Source of the DNA: Bilophila sp964538355
GTDB lineage: Bacteria > Desulfobacterota > Desulfovibrionia > Desulfovibrionales > Desulfovibrionaceae
Reading direction: 5' to 3'
Length of the DNA stretch: 64,000 nt
NCBI GenBank assembly: GCA_964538355.1
Contig: CAZIFC010000003.1
Coordinates: 1 to 64,000, forward strand
This document shows, piece by piece, positions 16,860 through 26,226 of the stretch. Under the pieces are notes generated by a model that was not told where the DNA came from, made no database searches, and was given only the letters and a program-made list of their open reading frames with translations. Position 1 is the stretch's first letter. Each line of letters opens with the position of its first letter. The position numbers and the translations under genes are program-made.

Positions 16860-17988
16860 CGAGGTACGCGCCGCCCTTTTCGGTTTCGTTGACACTGTGC
16901 AGGACGCGCTGGCTGCCAAGGGCTGGCTTCCGGCCCGGCTTAACCTAAACAAGGGCGTTGTTCGAGGATTACTTGAGGTTTTTGCGTGGGGCCTATGGCA
17001 GCTCTACAACCTGTTGCAACGGCTGATGAAACAGGCCGCACCGTACTACGCCACAGGCGAATGGCTTGACCTGCACGCTGACGGCGTTGACCTAACGCGC
17101 AGGGCGGCCACCAAGGCCACAGGGCGGGTTCGGTTCCTGCGCGGCGGCTCCGGGACGGGGAATACCGTGATCCCGGCCGGGCGCATCGTGCGAACCAAGC
17201 CGGACGGCGCGGGCGAAATCTACCGCTACAGCACGACGGCACAAGGTGTCCTTCCCGCTGGCGCGGAGTCTGTGGAAATCCCTGTGGAGTCCGAGAGCTA
17301 CGGGGCGGGTGCGAACGCCACGGCCGGGCAGATTTGCGAACTGGCGACGCCTGTTGCCGGAATCGCCGGAGTGACCAACGCGGCGGACTGGCTGGACTCG
17401 GAAGGGGCTGACGAAGAGACGGATGCCCAGTTGCAGGAACGCTACCGGCTACAATGGGCTGGAAACAACGGCTGCACGAAGTACGCCTATCAGGCATGGG
17501 CGTTGGCGGTTCCGGGCGTTACGTCGGTATCCATCCTCGACCAGCACCCGCGCGGACAAGGCACGGTGGATATTGTCGTGCGCGGCGCGGCCGTCCTCCC
17601 CACGGACTCCCTACTGGACAAGGTGCGGGCCGCCATTGCGCCAAAGGTGCCGATCAATGACGACTGGCTCGTGAAGTCCCCGGTTGCCGTCCTCGTGGGC
17701 ATTACCGGTACAATCGAATTTACCACCGGCGATCCCGATTTGCTCATGTCTACGGCTGAAACCCGGCTCCGTGCCCTCTTTGCGGAAACCAGTACGGTTT
17801 CGGGGGTGACGGCCTTGCAGATCGGACAGGATGTGACCCTTGACCTCTTGACTTACACGGTCATGGCCGTGCCGGGCATCAAGCGGGTAGCGTGGGCGTC
17901 GCCCCTTGCCGATGTGCTTGTCGCGGCTGACGCTGTGGCGCGTCTGGACACGCTGGCACTTACCTGCACACAGGCCGACGAGGCGTAA
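16810..17988 (+). CDS. Baseplate J-like wedge protein (Mu gp47)
   Basis: The 392-residue protein shows the baseplate J pattern: APYYATGEWLDLHADGVDLTRRAATKATGRVRFLRGG, GNTVIPAGRIVRT, SYGAGANATAGQICELATPVAGIAGVTNAADWLDSEGADEETDAQLQERYRLQW. It links the gp46-like and gp48-like proteins in the baseplate wedge. The start at 16810 lies inside the previous gene with only AAGG adjacent, so the exact start is uncertain. Confidence 0.9.
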   Translation: MQTRELTALPRVSKSIDEVRAALFGFVDTVQDALAAKGWLPARLNLNKGVVRGLLEVFAWGLWQLYNLLQRLMKQAAPYYATGEWLDLHADGVDLTRRAATKATGRVRFLRGGSGTGNTVIPAGRIVRTKPDGAGEIYRYSTTAQGVLPAGAESVEIPVESESYGAGANATAGQICELATPVAGIAGVTNAADWLDSEGADEETDAQLQERYRLQWAGNNGCTKYAYQAWALAVPGVTSVSILDQHPRGQGTVDIVVRGAAVLPTDSLLDKVRAAIAPKVPINDDWLVKSPVAVLVGITGTIEFTTGDPDLLMSTAETRLRALFAETSTVSGVTALQIGQDVTLDLLTYTVMAVPGIKRVAWASPLADVLVAADAVARLDTLALTCTQADEA

Positions 17989-17989
17989 C

Positions 17990-19783
17990 ATGTCAGAGTT
18001 ATGGAACTACTTCCGGGATGTTCTGGCGTGGCCCTTGCTTCATGCGCCCGGCCCGTTGCAGGCCGTGGTCAAGGGGCTGGCGCTGACGATGGACGGTACG
18101 CGGGAGGACATTGTGCACTTGCGCCGCCAGTTCTTCCCTTCTCTCTGCGAATCGGAGTTTGTCGCCGCACACGGAGAAAGCCGGGGCATCGTGCGGCATC
18201 CGCGCGAAACGGCAAAACAGTATCGGCAGCGCATGATCAAAGCGTACCGCTGGCACATGCTCGGCGGCAAGGCACTGGGACTGCCGGAGATACTTCGGTT
18301 CTACGGTTTTGACGCGATCAGGATAGACAGCCTGCGCCAGTGGGTACCGTCGCGTTGGGCGGAATTCCAGCTCGGCCTTACGGCCCCGAAGACGCAGTCG
18401 GAACAGGCTGCCTTACTGGCCGATCTGGACACGCTGATCTGGCTGGTCAACGAATATAAGCCCGCCCGTTCGCGGCTGGGGCGCATCTATACGGATACCT
18501 ATGACCGATACCCGACTTCATGGAGCGACGGGGAAAAATGGGGAGACGGCTTCTGGTCGAACTTTTCCGGTACAACACCCGATGCCGCTGATCTGGTCGT
18601 TTCGTTTGGGATGCCGTTCCGGGCTTTGTGCGAACAGTACAATGTTTCGGGTGTCGGCATGGGTACGAACTCCCGGCACGGAGCGCTGATCCCTTACGTT
18701 GATCGGCCTATCTGGGGCCGGAGCCAATGGTCCGAGCTGTATCCGATGAACACCGGCTTCACCGTCGGGGAACTTTTGAGCCTGCACTGGTGCGATAAGA
18801 GTGTGGTTTCGCATCCGTGGGAAGGCGGGTGGGATCGGCGGCACTGGTGCGAGTTTTCGAGCTGGGATCGTGTGCTTCCCGAGTGGGTCTTTTCCGCTCC
18901 GGCGTGGTGCCGGGCGCAGGCCGTGCAGTCATGGGCGGGCGCACAGCTCTCGGACGGGCGGGACGGCACCTATGGTGACATTAACGCCTGCTACAGCGTG
19001 CCGGTGGCGATCATATCCGGGCCGCCCCCGCACTGGGGGGATTTTGCCTACTCCGATGAGGACAGACAACGGCAGGAACTCCGCATCCTTGAACAATTCC
19101 ACGAGATAGCACGCTTCACGGCCCCTGTTGTGGAACCTTCGGAGCTTGCGGGCTTTGGTCGGGTCATGGAGTCCCGACGAGGCTTTCTTGCCCCGTACAT
19201 TGACCATCCAGTGTGGGGACGGTGCGAGTGGTCGGACGTGTTTCCGCGCAACCATAGCCTGATGATTGATGCGCTGGCCCGGTTCCAGTTCTGCGAACGT
19301 GTGCTTGTGCGTCAATCATGGGCCGGACGCTGGGATACCCGGAAATGGGCAGAAACGGCGGGCTGGGATCGTCCTTTGCCCGAGTGGAGCATGGCGGAGC
19401 TGGCGTGGTGCCGGGTACAGGCCGTGCCGTCATGGCCGGGCGCACAGCTCACGGATGGGCGGGACGGCACCTACGGCGACATCAACGCCTGCTACAGCGT
19501 GCCGGTGGCGATCATATCCGGGACACCCCCACGCTGGGGCGAGGCCGCCTATTCCGAGGATGATCCAGCGCGACAGACTCTCAGGATTGCGGAACGCCGC
19601 CGGGACAGGCTGGCCTTTGGCATCGGGACGGTGGCCCCGCACGCGCCGGGGCTGGCCACGCACGGCTGCTTCGTTACGGCCACGCCGCACAAGTACGACG
19701 AGTTGTGGCACGGAACATGGGATAGCGGCCGCAAATGGTGGAACTACTACGCGCAATCAACTGCAACAACGGAGCAAACATGA
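17990..19783 (+). CDS. Tail protein I-like (Mu gp48) with duplicated C-terminal domain
   Basis: Start taken as the ATG at 17990, one base after the J-like stop. Residues 1-160 fit the P2 I/Mu gp48 family (MSELWNYFRDVLAWPLLHAPGPLQ, AKQYRQRMIKAYRWHMLGGKALGLPEILRFYGFD). The family is normally about 200 residues; this protein is 597 because of two long Trp-rich repeats offset by 167 residues (both contain DGRDGTYGDINACYSVPVAIISG). These probably form an extra surface or fibre-attachment domain. Confidence 0.82.
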   Translation: MSELWNYFRDVLAWPLLHAPGPLQAVVKGLALTMDGTREDIVHLRRQFFPSLCESEFVAAHGESRGIVRHPRETAKQYRQRMIKAYRWHMLGGKALGLPEILRFYGFDAIRIDSLRQWVPSRWAEFQLGLTAPKTQSEQAALLADLDTLIWLVNEYKPARSRLGRIYTDTYDRYPTSWSDGEKWGDGFWSNFSGTTPDAADLVVSFGMPFRALCEQYNVSGVGMGTNSRHGALIPYVDRPIWGRSQWSELYPMNTGFTVGELLSLHWCDKSVVSHPWEGGWDRRHWCEFSSWDRVLPEWVFSAPAWCRAQAVQSWAGAQLSDGRDGTYGDINACYSVPVAIISGPPPHWGDFAYSDEDRQRQELRILEQFHEIARFTAPVVEPSELAGFGRVMESRRGFLAPYIDHPVWGRCEWSDVFPRNHSLMIDALARFQFCERVLVRQSWAGRWDTRKWAETAGWDRPLPEWSMAELAWCRVQAVPSWPGAQLTDGRDGTYGDINACYSVPVAIISGTPPRWGEAAYSEDDPARQTLRIAERRRDRLAFGIGTVAPHAPGLATHGCFVTATPHKYDELWHGTWDSGRKWWNYYAQSTATTEQT

Positions 19784-20310
19784 GTACTTTGGCGACTTTG
19801 ACGAAAACGGGCCGGGCGGCGATTGCCAAGGCCATCAGCGTGCGCCCGCTGCATCTGGCATGGGGCACGGGCGACGCGGCATGGGACGCGGACGGTGCTG
19901 TCCTTCCGTCGCTGGTGGACAGTACGGCGCTGGTCTGTGAGATCGGGCGGCGCACGGTATCCAGCGTGGGGTTTGTGGAACCTGACGCCGCCGGAGGGAT
20001 TGTGATTCCTGTAGGAATCAAGCCCGACGGCACGGTCGAGGAGGCACGGTACAAACAGGTTGAGGGGCCGAGTCCGTATCTGTATGTACGCGTCAATTAC
20101 GACTTTAACGACGCAAACAATGCGGTAATCCGTGAAATGGGCGTGTTTATGGATACAGAAACCAAACCGGAACTTCCATCCGGGCAGCAATACTTTACGC
20201 CTTCGGAGCTGGCAGTTCCCGGCATGTTGCTGGCGGCACAAATCATTCAGCCGCCGATCAACCGCAGCCCAAGCGTGCGTCAAACCATTGAATTTGTCTT
20301 GCCCATTTAA
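19780..20310 (+). CDS. Tail/baseplate-associated protein, unknown family
   Basis: The ATG at 19780 overlaps the previous stop (ATGA) and has GGAG six bases before it; a GTG at 19735 would overlap more and lacks a site. The 176-residue product opens MSTLATLTKTGRAAIAKAISVRPLHLAWGTG and is beta-rich with QVEGPSPYLYVRVNYDFNDANNAVIREMGVFMDT. Position after the gp48-like gene and before fibre genes suggests an adaptor between baseplate and fibre. Confidence 0.7.
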   Translation: MSTLATLTKTGRAAIAKAISVRPLHLAWGTGDAAWDADGAVLPSLVDSTALVCEIGRRTVSSVGFVEPDAAGGIVIPVGIKPDGTVEEARYKQVEGPSPYLYVRVNYDFNDANNAVIREMGVFMDTETKPELPSGQQYFTPSELAVPGMLLAAQIIQPPINRSPSVRQTIEFVLPI

Positions 20311-20319
20311 GGAGCTGAT

Positions 20320-22302
20320 ATGGCAACAAAAATTGACAACTATTGGAACAGGTACGACGAGTCCAAAGGCTATACCGAACTGCTGTTCAGGGACGGCTAC
20401 GGTACGCAGGCATCCGAACACAACGAGCTGCAAAACATTGTTTCGGCCCGGATAAGCAGGCTGGCCGGAGCGATGTTCAAGGATGGCGACATTCTTTCCG
20501 ACGCCCAGATCACGGTCGACGCAGTAAGCGGAGCGGTAAAGGCCGCCGCTGGCGAAGTGTTTCTTGCAGGGGCGGTGTGGTCCGTCCCTGCCCGTGATTT
20601 TACGGTTCCGGCATCGGGAACGGTGTTCATTGGTGTCCGGCTCTACGAGTCGATCGTATCGGAACTGGAGGACCCCGGCCTGCGGAATCCGGCCACGGGT
20701 TCGCGCGGCGAAGGGGAACCGGGCGCGTGGCGTCGCAAGGTCACGGCGGCATGGGGATACGATGGCGACGGCGGGAATGGTGATTTTTTTCCTGTGTATA
20801 CGATTGACGAAGGCGTACAGCGTCCGAAAGAGGCCCCGCCGAATCTGGACTCGTTCAATCTCGCGCTGGCCCGCTACGACCGGGACAGCACAGGGACCGG
20901 GACGTATGCCGTGTCTGGCCTTACCGTGGTGGCAGGCACCGATCTTGCCGACGGGCGGCAGGTTTACCACGTCAGTGAAGGCCGCGCCCGTGTTGACGGC
21001 ATGGGTGTTGAAACGAACACGTCCCGGCGCGTCGTGTATGACGCATCCCCGGACCTGCGGACCGTCAGCATGGAAATCTGCGACGCGACTGCGGACAGCT
21101 CCGGTACAGGACAGCGGATCAATGTTGGGCATCCGCCGCTCAAGGATGTGACCAGCCTTCGGATCACGGTAGAGGAAACCGTATCTTTGCAGCATGGCGC
21201 ATACAGCGGTGCGGCTGACGACCTGCCGTTTACGGGTGTTGTCAGTATCGTGAGCGTGCGCCAGCTTGAAACGACATTCACGCCGACCACGGATTACTTG
21301 AAGAAAAACGACCAGATCGACTGGTCGCCCGCCGGAAACGAACCGGCTCCGGGCAGCACCTACGAAGTAACGTGCCGATACCTCAAGGATGTGAGGCCGG
21401 AACAACCGGACGTGGACGGCTTCACCGTGACGGGTGCCGTTGAAGGCACGCAGATTATGTACGGCTACCGTCAAATGCTTCCACGCTATGACCGGATCGC
21501 GCTGGATTACCAAGGCACGTTGACATGGTTCAAGGGGATTGCATCCGAACGTAACCCACAAAAGCCCGTCGTACCGGACACGTTGCTGGCGTTGGCTACT
21601 GTGTACCAGAACTGGCGCCCGGGGACACGAACTGTAACAAACGATGCCGTGCGCGTGGTTCAGTTCGATGAAATCACCCGGATGAATGACCGGATTGATT
21701 ACGCATTGCAAGAAATCGCCCGCCAGCGTCTGGAATCGGACGTGGCGACGCGGGAAAGCGGGGCACGGGTTGGGCTGTTTGTTGACCCCCTGATCGATGA
21801 TTCCATGCGAGATCAGGGGATCGCGCAGACGGCAGCCATCGTTGACGGCGATTTGACCTTGCCGATTACGGGAGCCGAAGCGTTTCCCCTACCGGGTGAC
21901 GTGCTTGACCCGACCGCGCGGCCTTTCGCGGTATCCATCCTGTTGGAACAACCGTACCGGACAACGGACATGCAGGTAAACCCCTACATGGCGTTTGAGC
22001 CGCTGCCTGCCAAGGTCAAGCTGACGCCCGCAGTGGACCGCTGGACGGAAACCCAAACGGTATGGACTTCGGCCATCACCAAGCTGTTCAAGCAAAGTAC
22101 GGGAACCGGGGGCGGGAGCGGCTGGGCCGTATTACACCATACGGAAACGAACACCAGCACGGAAATTGTGTCCTCATCCATGCAACAGCTTGAAAACCTG
22201 CGCCAGATCGACGTGAGCTTCACGCTTGAAGGCTTTGGCCCCGGTGAACAGCTCGGAACCGTAACCTTTGACGGCGTGACTGTGACGCCGCAAGCCGTTT
22301 AG
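20320..22302 (+). CDS. DUF4815-like tail structural protein
   Basis: A 660-residue protein begins MATKIDNYWNRYDESKGYTELLFRDGYGTQASEHNELQNIVSARI, the opening of DUF4815 proteins found in contractile phage tails. It continues with long beta-rich regions and has AAGGAG before the ATG. It probably forms part of the tail fibre or fibre base. The next gene may encode the remainder of what is one chain in related phages; no frameshift link is visible because it has its own AGGAGG site. Confidence 0.72.
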   Translation: MATKIDNYWNRYDESKGYTELLFRDGYGTQASEHNELQNIVSARISRLAGAMFKDGDILSDAQITVDAVSGAVKAAAGEVFLAGAVWSVPARDFTVPASGTVFIGVRLYESIVSELEDPGLRNPATGSRGEGEPGAWRRKVTAAWGYDGDGGNGDFFPVYTIDEGVQRPKEAPPNLDSFNLALARYDRDSTGTGTYAVSGLTVVAGTDLADGRQVYHVSEGRARVDGMGVETNTSRRVVYDASPDLRTVSMEICDATADSSGTGQRINVGHPPLKDVTSLRITVEETVSLQHGAYSGAADDLPFTGVVSIVSVRQLETTFTPTTDYLKKNDQIDWSPAGNEPAPGSTYEVTCRYLKDVRPEQPDVDGFTVTGAVEGTQIMYGYRQMLPRYDRIALDYQGTLTWFKGIASERNPQKPVVPDTLLALATVYQNWRPGTRTVTNDAVRVVQFDEITRMNDRIDYALQEIARQRLESDVATRESGARVGLFVDPLIDDSMRDQGIAQTAAIVDGDLTLPITGAEAFPLPGDVLDPTARPFAVSILLEQPYRTTDMQVNPYMAFEPLPAKVKLTPAVDRWTETQTVWTSAITKLFKQSTGTGGGSGWAVLHHTETNTSTEIVSSSMQQLENLRQIDVSFTLEGFGPGEQLGTVTFDGVTVTPQAV

Positions 22303-22310
22303 GAGGCGAT

Positions 22311-23516
22311 ATGACTCTACTTGCAGCGGATCAGACGGGTAAAGTGTCAGGTAAATTCACGATTCCGGCTGGGGTTCCGGCCGGTTCCAAGTCCGTGCAG
22401 TTTACGGGAGCGGGCGGTTCGCATGGCGAGGCCGTGTTTGTCGGCCAAGGCAGCCTGACGACGCAGACACTCAGACAGATCACGTCGGTAACGCAGTGGT
22501 ATTACGACCCGATCGCCCAAACATTTACGCTCGAACGGGCGGTACAGCTCGCGGGCGTCGATCTGTGGTTCACGGCAAAGGAAACAGAAGTCCGGGTACA
22601 GGTCCGGGAAGTCTCCAACGGGGTACCTTCGCGCGTGGTGCTTGCCGAAGCTATCGTCGCCCCGAAGAACATTGTGGCCACGGGCGGCGGGCATACCCGC
22701 GTGTTGTTTCCCGCACCGGTATCGTTGTCCGCCAATGTTGAATACGCAATCGTCGTGCTGTGTGATGACGCCACGACGCGGCTTGCTGTTGCGGAGCTGG
22801 GCAAGTTCGACAACACGTTGCAAAAATGGGTAACTTCCCAGCCGTATGCCGTTGGTGTGCTGCTTTCCTCTTCCAATGCTTCGACGTGGACAGCGCACCA
22901 GACAAAAGACCTCGCCTTTCGGTTGCTGGAGGCGACCTTTGGTGCGGAGAATAAGGACCTTGCGCTCGGCAGCGTTACGGTGTCCGGGGTGACGGACATC
23001 ATGCTTATGGCTTTGGCGGAAATCCCCACGGCGCAGAGCCGGGTGGAATACGAAATGACTGTGCCGGATGTGGGCGTTGTTACCGTGGCGGAAGGTCAGC
23101 CACTCCGCCTTTCTTCCCCTACGACGGGCACAGTAGCAATCAAGGCTAGGCTCTCCGGGGATACGAAGGCCAGCCCGGTTTTGTATCCGGGAACACAGGT
23201 TCTTGCCGGTGCAGTTTCGCAGACAGCGGATTACTACACGCGCTCTATTGTGGCGACCAATGCTACCAAGGCCGTGCTTGTGTATGACGCAATCATTCCG
23301 TCCGGTGCTTCGGTCACGCCGCAGATACAGATCGACGGTGGAGAATGGCAGGCCATGACGGCGGACGGCACAACGCAACAGGGCGACGGCGTAGTTGAGT
23401 TCCGGTATCGGCACACGCTGGCGGCAGCCAGTTTGATCAAGGTCAAGCTGACACTGACCGGTACGAGCCAAAATCGCCCGATTGTCCGTAATATTCGGCT
23501 CATGGCCGCGCTGTAG
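22311..23516 (+). CDS. Fibre-region structural protein, unknown
   Basis: The 401-residue protein is beta-rich with a carbohydrate-binding-like middle (ITSVTQWYYDPIAQTFTLERAVQLAGVDLWFTAKETEVRVQVREVSNGVPS). It starts eight bases after the DUF4815-like stop, at an ATG preceded by AGGAGG, and ends eight bases before the DGR target gene. A part of the side-tail fibre is the likely role; no exact family is recognised. Confidence 0.65.
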   Translation: MTLLAADQTGKVSGKFTIPAGVPAGSKSVQFTGAGGSHGEAVFVGQGSLTTQTLRQITSVTQWYYDPIAQTFTLERAVQLAGVDLWFTAKETEVRVQVREVSNGVPSRVVLAEAIVAPKNIVATGGGHTRVLFPAPVSLSANVEYAIVVLCDDATTRLAVAELGKFDNTLQKWVTSQPYAVGVLLSSSNASTWTAHQTKDLAFRLLEATFGAENKDLALGSVTVSGVTDIMLMALAEIPTAQSRVEYEMTVPDVGVVTVAEGQPLRLSSPTTGTVAIKARLSGDTKASPVLYPGTQVLAGAVSQTADYYTRSIVATNATKAVLVYDAIIPSGASVTPQIQIDGGEWQAMTADGTTQQGDGVVEFRYRHTLAAASLIKVKLTLTGTSQNRPIVRNIRLMAAL

Positions 23517-23524
23517 GAGGCCGT

Positions 23525-25483
23525 ATGATTGTTGATCAGAAAACACCTGTTTTAGGGCTACCGCTTCCGCATTCGGGAAACGAGCTTGTGGACGACGTGG
23601 AGCGCCTGCGTCTGGCACTGGCAATGCTGGATACCGATTCTGGGACGCAGGACAAGAGCATCAAGGCCGCACAAAAGACGGCTGACAATGCCGTAACGGC
23701 CTGTGGTGTAGCTCAACGGGCCGCCGACAAAGGTATTGCAGATGCCGGGGCCGCGCAGCTGACGGCAAACAAAGGGGTAGCAGACGCGGCTGGCGCACAG
23801 GCAACGGCGGATACGGCCCTTGCCGTTGCTACGGATGCCATTGAAAAAAGTACGAAGGTTGCCAGCCCGCCGTTGCTGACGGTGGGGGCACAATCCGCGA
23901 TCGGCTACCCTTCCGACGTGACCCTGATGGACGGGTCGATCAAGCTGTGCGAAACGGTGCAGTATCTCGTGTCGCTCAACGGCGGCGAAGCGTCCCCGGT
24001 TGCAGCGTCTGGCGGGCGTGCCTCGTATACGTTCACACCCACGGGGAGTGTCGGTGATACCGTGAACCTCACGGCGATCACGGTTGACGCGCTTGGTAAC
24101 AAGTCCGCTGTGGGCACGGCATCCACGGAGCTGGTCAATGTGTCCATCGCGCCGCCGTCAATCCTGTCGCCGGTGCTTAACGAAGTCGAAGTGTCGCTCA
24201 TCCCGACGATCAGTGTATCGGAAATGGCCATGATCGGCGGTGTTGAAGATACGGCAAAATACCTCCGGGTACAGGTTGCCACGGATACAGAATTTATGGA
24301 CATCGTGTTTGATACCGGGGAAAGCTATACGGCGTCGACCAGTGTTCCCGTGACCGTGGAACTTGAACGCAACCGCCAGCATTTTGTCCGTGCAAAATAT
24401 ACGGGGAATGCCTTTAATGCCGGAAACTGGTGCGCTCCGCACTCCTTCACGACACAATCTGCCAACGTCGTGCGCGTCTGCCAGCCCACGGAAGGCGTCT
24501 CCGGGCGAACGTGGCCACGTATTGATCTGGCTTGTAATGTGGTGCAGGGAAATCCCAATTTCAACGCGCATCCGATCTATGCCGGGATTGTAGAACAGCT
24601 GATCGACAACCAGTACATGGTTGGATTCCCAAAGTGTTTCGTCAGCCGGGAAGTCTTGGCAACCGGGCAATACGTCGGCAAGGACTGCCGTTCGTTGTCT
24701 GACGTAGCCCTGCCGGGCTATGACGTGCATCCGGCTTTTCTGGCGAAAGACGGAACCACGGCGCAGGACATGATCTGGCTTGGCAAGTATCAGTCCAGCG
24801 CGGACGGCAGCACCAAAGCTGCCAGTGTGCCGGGGGCGACGCCTCTGGTGTCCATTGATTTTCCGACCATGCAAACACGCTGTACGGCCCGGAATACGGG
24901 CGGAGTGTCCGGGTTCCACCTGTGGAATATCCATGAGCTTTCTCTTGTACAGCTGATGATGGTGCTTGAGTTCGCCGGAACGGACATGCAGGAGCTGGTG
25001 GGCCGTGGACATGTGGATAATACGCCTTCCGGCGTGCAGACGGTAGACCATGCCAACGTGCTGCAAGCCAGCTGGCGGGGGCTGACAGGCATCTGGGGGA
25101 ATATCTGGCAGATGGTTGACGGTATTCGCGGCGGCAAAAATACAAATAAATTCCGGCTCGACATGGGCAAGGGTTTTGTTGATACGACGATCGCGACCTG
25201 TAATACGTCTCTGAACCCTGACAAAATGCTCAATATTTCAGGAACTGGATGGAGTACGAAGCATTTGTTTGTTGGTGATCCTGATACAAAGGCAGACTCT
25301 TTAGATGTAGCAGCTTATCCTGATACCCAATGGCATTATGCTAATAATACCAGTTACGAATTAGTAGCTTACGCTGGCGGCAGTTCTAATAACGCGTCGG
25401 CGGCTGGCCTCTTTTACCTCAACATGAATTACATTCCTACGAATAACGATGGTGACCTTGGTGGCCGGTTGGCAAAATGGTAG
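23525..25483 (+). CDS. DGR target: variable tail fibre tip protein with C-type-lectin-like domain
   Basis: The 652-residue protein has a short N-terminal segment that follows the fibre genes, Ala-rich coiled repeats at residues 40-110 (KAAQKTADNAV, GVADAAGAQATADTAL), beta domains, and a C-terminal formylglycine-enzyme/C-type-lectin-like domain from about 440 (VSGFHLWNIHELSLVQLMMVLEF, GIWGNIWQMVDGIRGGKN). The last 37 residues (615-651) are the variable repeat and end LGGRLAKW. Variable side chains lie at Asn/Tyr/Asp/Ser positions, the pattern of diversified receptor-binding proteins. It probably contacts the bacterial receptor at the fibre tip. Confidence 0.92.
   Translation: MIVDQKTPVLGLPLPHSGNELVDDVERLRLALAMLDTDSGTQDKSIKAAQKTADNAVTACGVAQRAADKGIADAGAAQLTANKGVADAAGAQATADTALAVATDAIEKSTKVASPPLLTVGAQSAIGYPSDVTLMDGSIKLCETVQYLVSLNGGEASPVAASGGRASYTFTPTGSVGDTVNLTAITVDALGNKSAVGTASTELVNVSIAPPSILSPVLNEVEVSLIPTISVSEMAMIGGVEDTAKYLRVQVATDTEFMDIVFDTGESYTASTSVPVTVELERNRQHFVRAKYTGNAFNAGNWCAPHSFTTQSANVVRVCQPTEGVSGRTWPRIDLACNVVQGNPNFNAHPIYAGIVEQLIDNQYMVGFPKCFVSREVLATGQYVGKDCRSLSDVALPGYDVHPAFLAKDGTTAQDMIWLGKYQSSADGSTKAASVPGATPLVSIDFPTMQTRCTARNTGGVSGFHLWNIHELSLVQLMMVLEFAGTDMQELVGRGHVDNTPSGVQTVDHANVLQASWRGLTGIWGNIWQMVDGIRGGKNTNKFRLDMGKGFVDTTIATCNTSLNPDKMLNISGTGWSTKHLFVGDPDTKADSLDVAAYPDTQWHYANNTSYELVAYAGGSSNNASAAGLFYLNMNYIPTNNDGDLGGRLAKW
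25368..25477 (+). repeat. DGR variable repeat (VR)
   Basis: 110 bp, aligned without gaps to the template repeat at 26984-27093 (offset 1616). There are ten differences, every one where the template has A: A to T five times, A to G four times, A to C once. The 3' 21 bases are identical, as expected of the initiation site for mutagenic homing. Confidence 0.95.
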
Positions 25484-25509
25484 CTGCCTATTGCATACTG
25501 ACTTACTGC

Positions 25510-25528
25510 CAGCCGCCGCAGGCGGCTG
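25510..25528. promoter_or_regulatory. GC-rich hairpin 32 bp after the VR, likely DGR cruciform
   Basis: CAGCCGCC (25510-25517) pairs with GGCGGCTG (25521-25528) around GCA. It has no T tract and so is a poor terminator. DGRs such as that of phage BPP-1 need a similar inverted repeat just downstream of VR for efficient retrohoming. Confidence 0.7.
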
Positions 25529-25550
25529 ATCAAAATTTAAGGGTTTTCAT

Positions 25551-25817
25551 ATGAACATGACGTTTACATATAAAGATACTGATACGGTGGTTGAATGCGC
25601 GGTCGGAGACATGCTCAAGCTCTACAGCGTGCCGCTCTCGTACAGCGATGATGGCCTGTATCTGGCGGCATGGCGGCGCGGAGAAATAGAGCCGTTCCCT
25701 GCGTGTGCGGGCAGTGAGGCCCTTTTGCTGGCACATATTACCGTGCAGGGCGAACAGGACACCCCCACGTTTTCTGGCTATGTGTCCAAGGAGGTATCCA
25801 TCAATGCCACGGCATGA
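25551..25817 (+). CDS. Small tail-fibre-associated protein, unknown
   Basis: An 88-residue protein with beta pattern (MTFTYKDTDTVVECAVGDMLKLYSVPLSYSDDGLYLAAWRRGEIEPF). The start is either the ATG at 25551 or at 25557. It lies inside the DGR cassette between target and Avd genes, and its end overlaps the next gene by 14 bp. Its position is that of fibre assembly chaperones, but the sequence gives no proof. Confidence 0.65.
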   Translation: MNMTFTYKDTDTVVECAVGDMLKLYSVPLSYSDDGLYLAAWRRGEIEPFPACAGSEALLLAHITVQGEQDTPTFSGYVSKEVSINATA

Positions 25818-26226
25818 GTATGGGATAAATCCCCAAACGGGACTCGGTGGGGTTGAACAGGCGCGAGAACTCAAGCGTCTTGAAATTTTGTCCGGGGCCA
25901 ACAGGTTTTCGGCATTCGTCAGGAATCCCTATTCGGAGCTTGAAGAGTCCAGCTGGCTTGATCAGCGCCAGCAAGCGGAAGCGGTGTTGGCGGGCGGAAC
26001 GCTGGCCGAAGACGCTACGCTGGCAGTTTTGGCAGCTAAGGATGGCGTGACGGTCGAAATCTTTGCCCGGCGCGTACTCGCCAATGTCGAGCGGGCAAAA
26101 CTGGTCGTCAATACGATTGTGCCGCAACAACAGGCATACGAAAAACAGCTCAAGGCGGCCCAGACAATGGAGGCGATCAACGCGATCGTCGTCAGCTACA
26201 CTCCGCCGGAAGGCTTGAGCCTGTGA
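25804..26226 (+). CDS. Helical tail-fibre assembly-type protein, unknown
   Basis: The ATG at 25804 has a perfect AAGGAGG nine bases upstream. The 140-residue product is mostly helical (ELSRLEILSG-like ELKRLEILSGANRFSAFVRNPYSELEES, later VLANVERAKLVVNTIVPQQQAYEKQLKAAQTMEAINAIVV) and looks like a phage tail-fibre chaperone. It is coupled to both neighbours by overlaps. Confidence 0.65.
   Translation: MPRHEYGINPQTGLGGVEQARELKRLEILSGANRFSAFVRNPYSELEESSWLDQRQQAEAVLAGGTLAEDATLAVLAAKDGVTVEIFARRVLANVERAKLVVNTIVPQQQAYEKQLKAAQTMEAINAIVVSYTPPEGLSL

Noticed and set aside
19747..21711. A 654-codon minus-strand frame in the tail region
   Set aside because: Complete antisense shadow of the tail genes at 19780-22302, without a ribosome site or recognisable domain.
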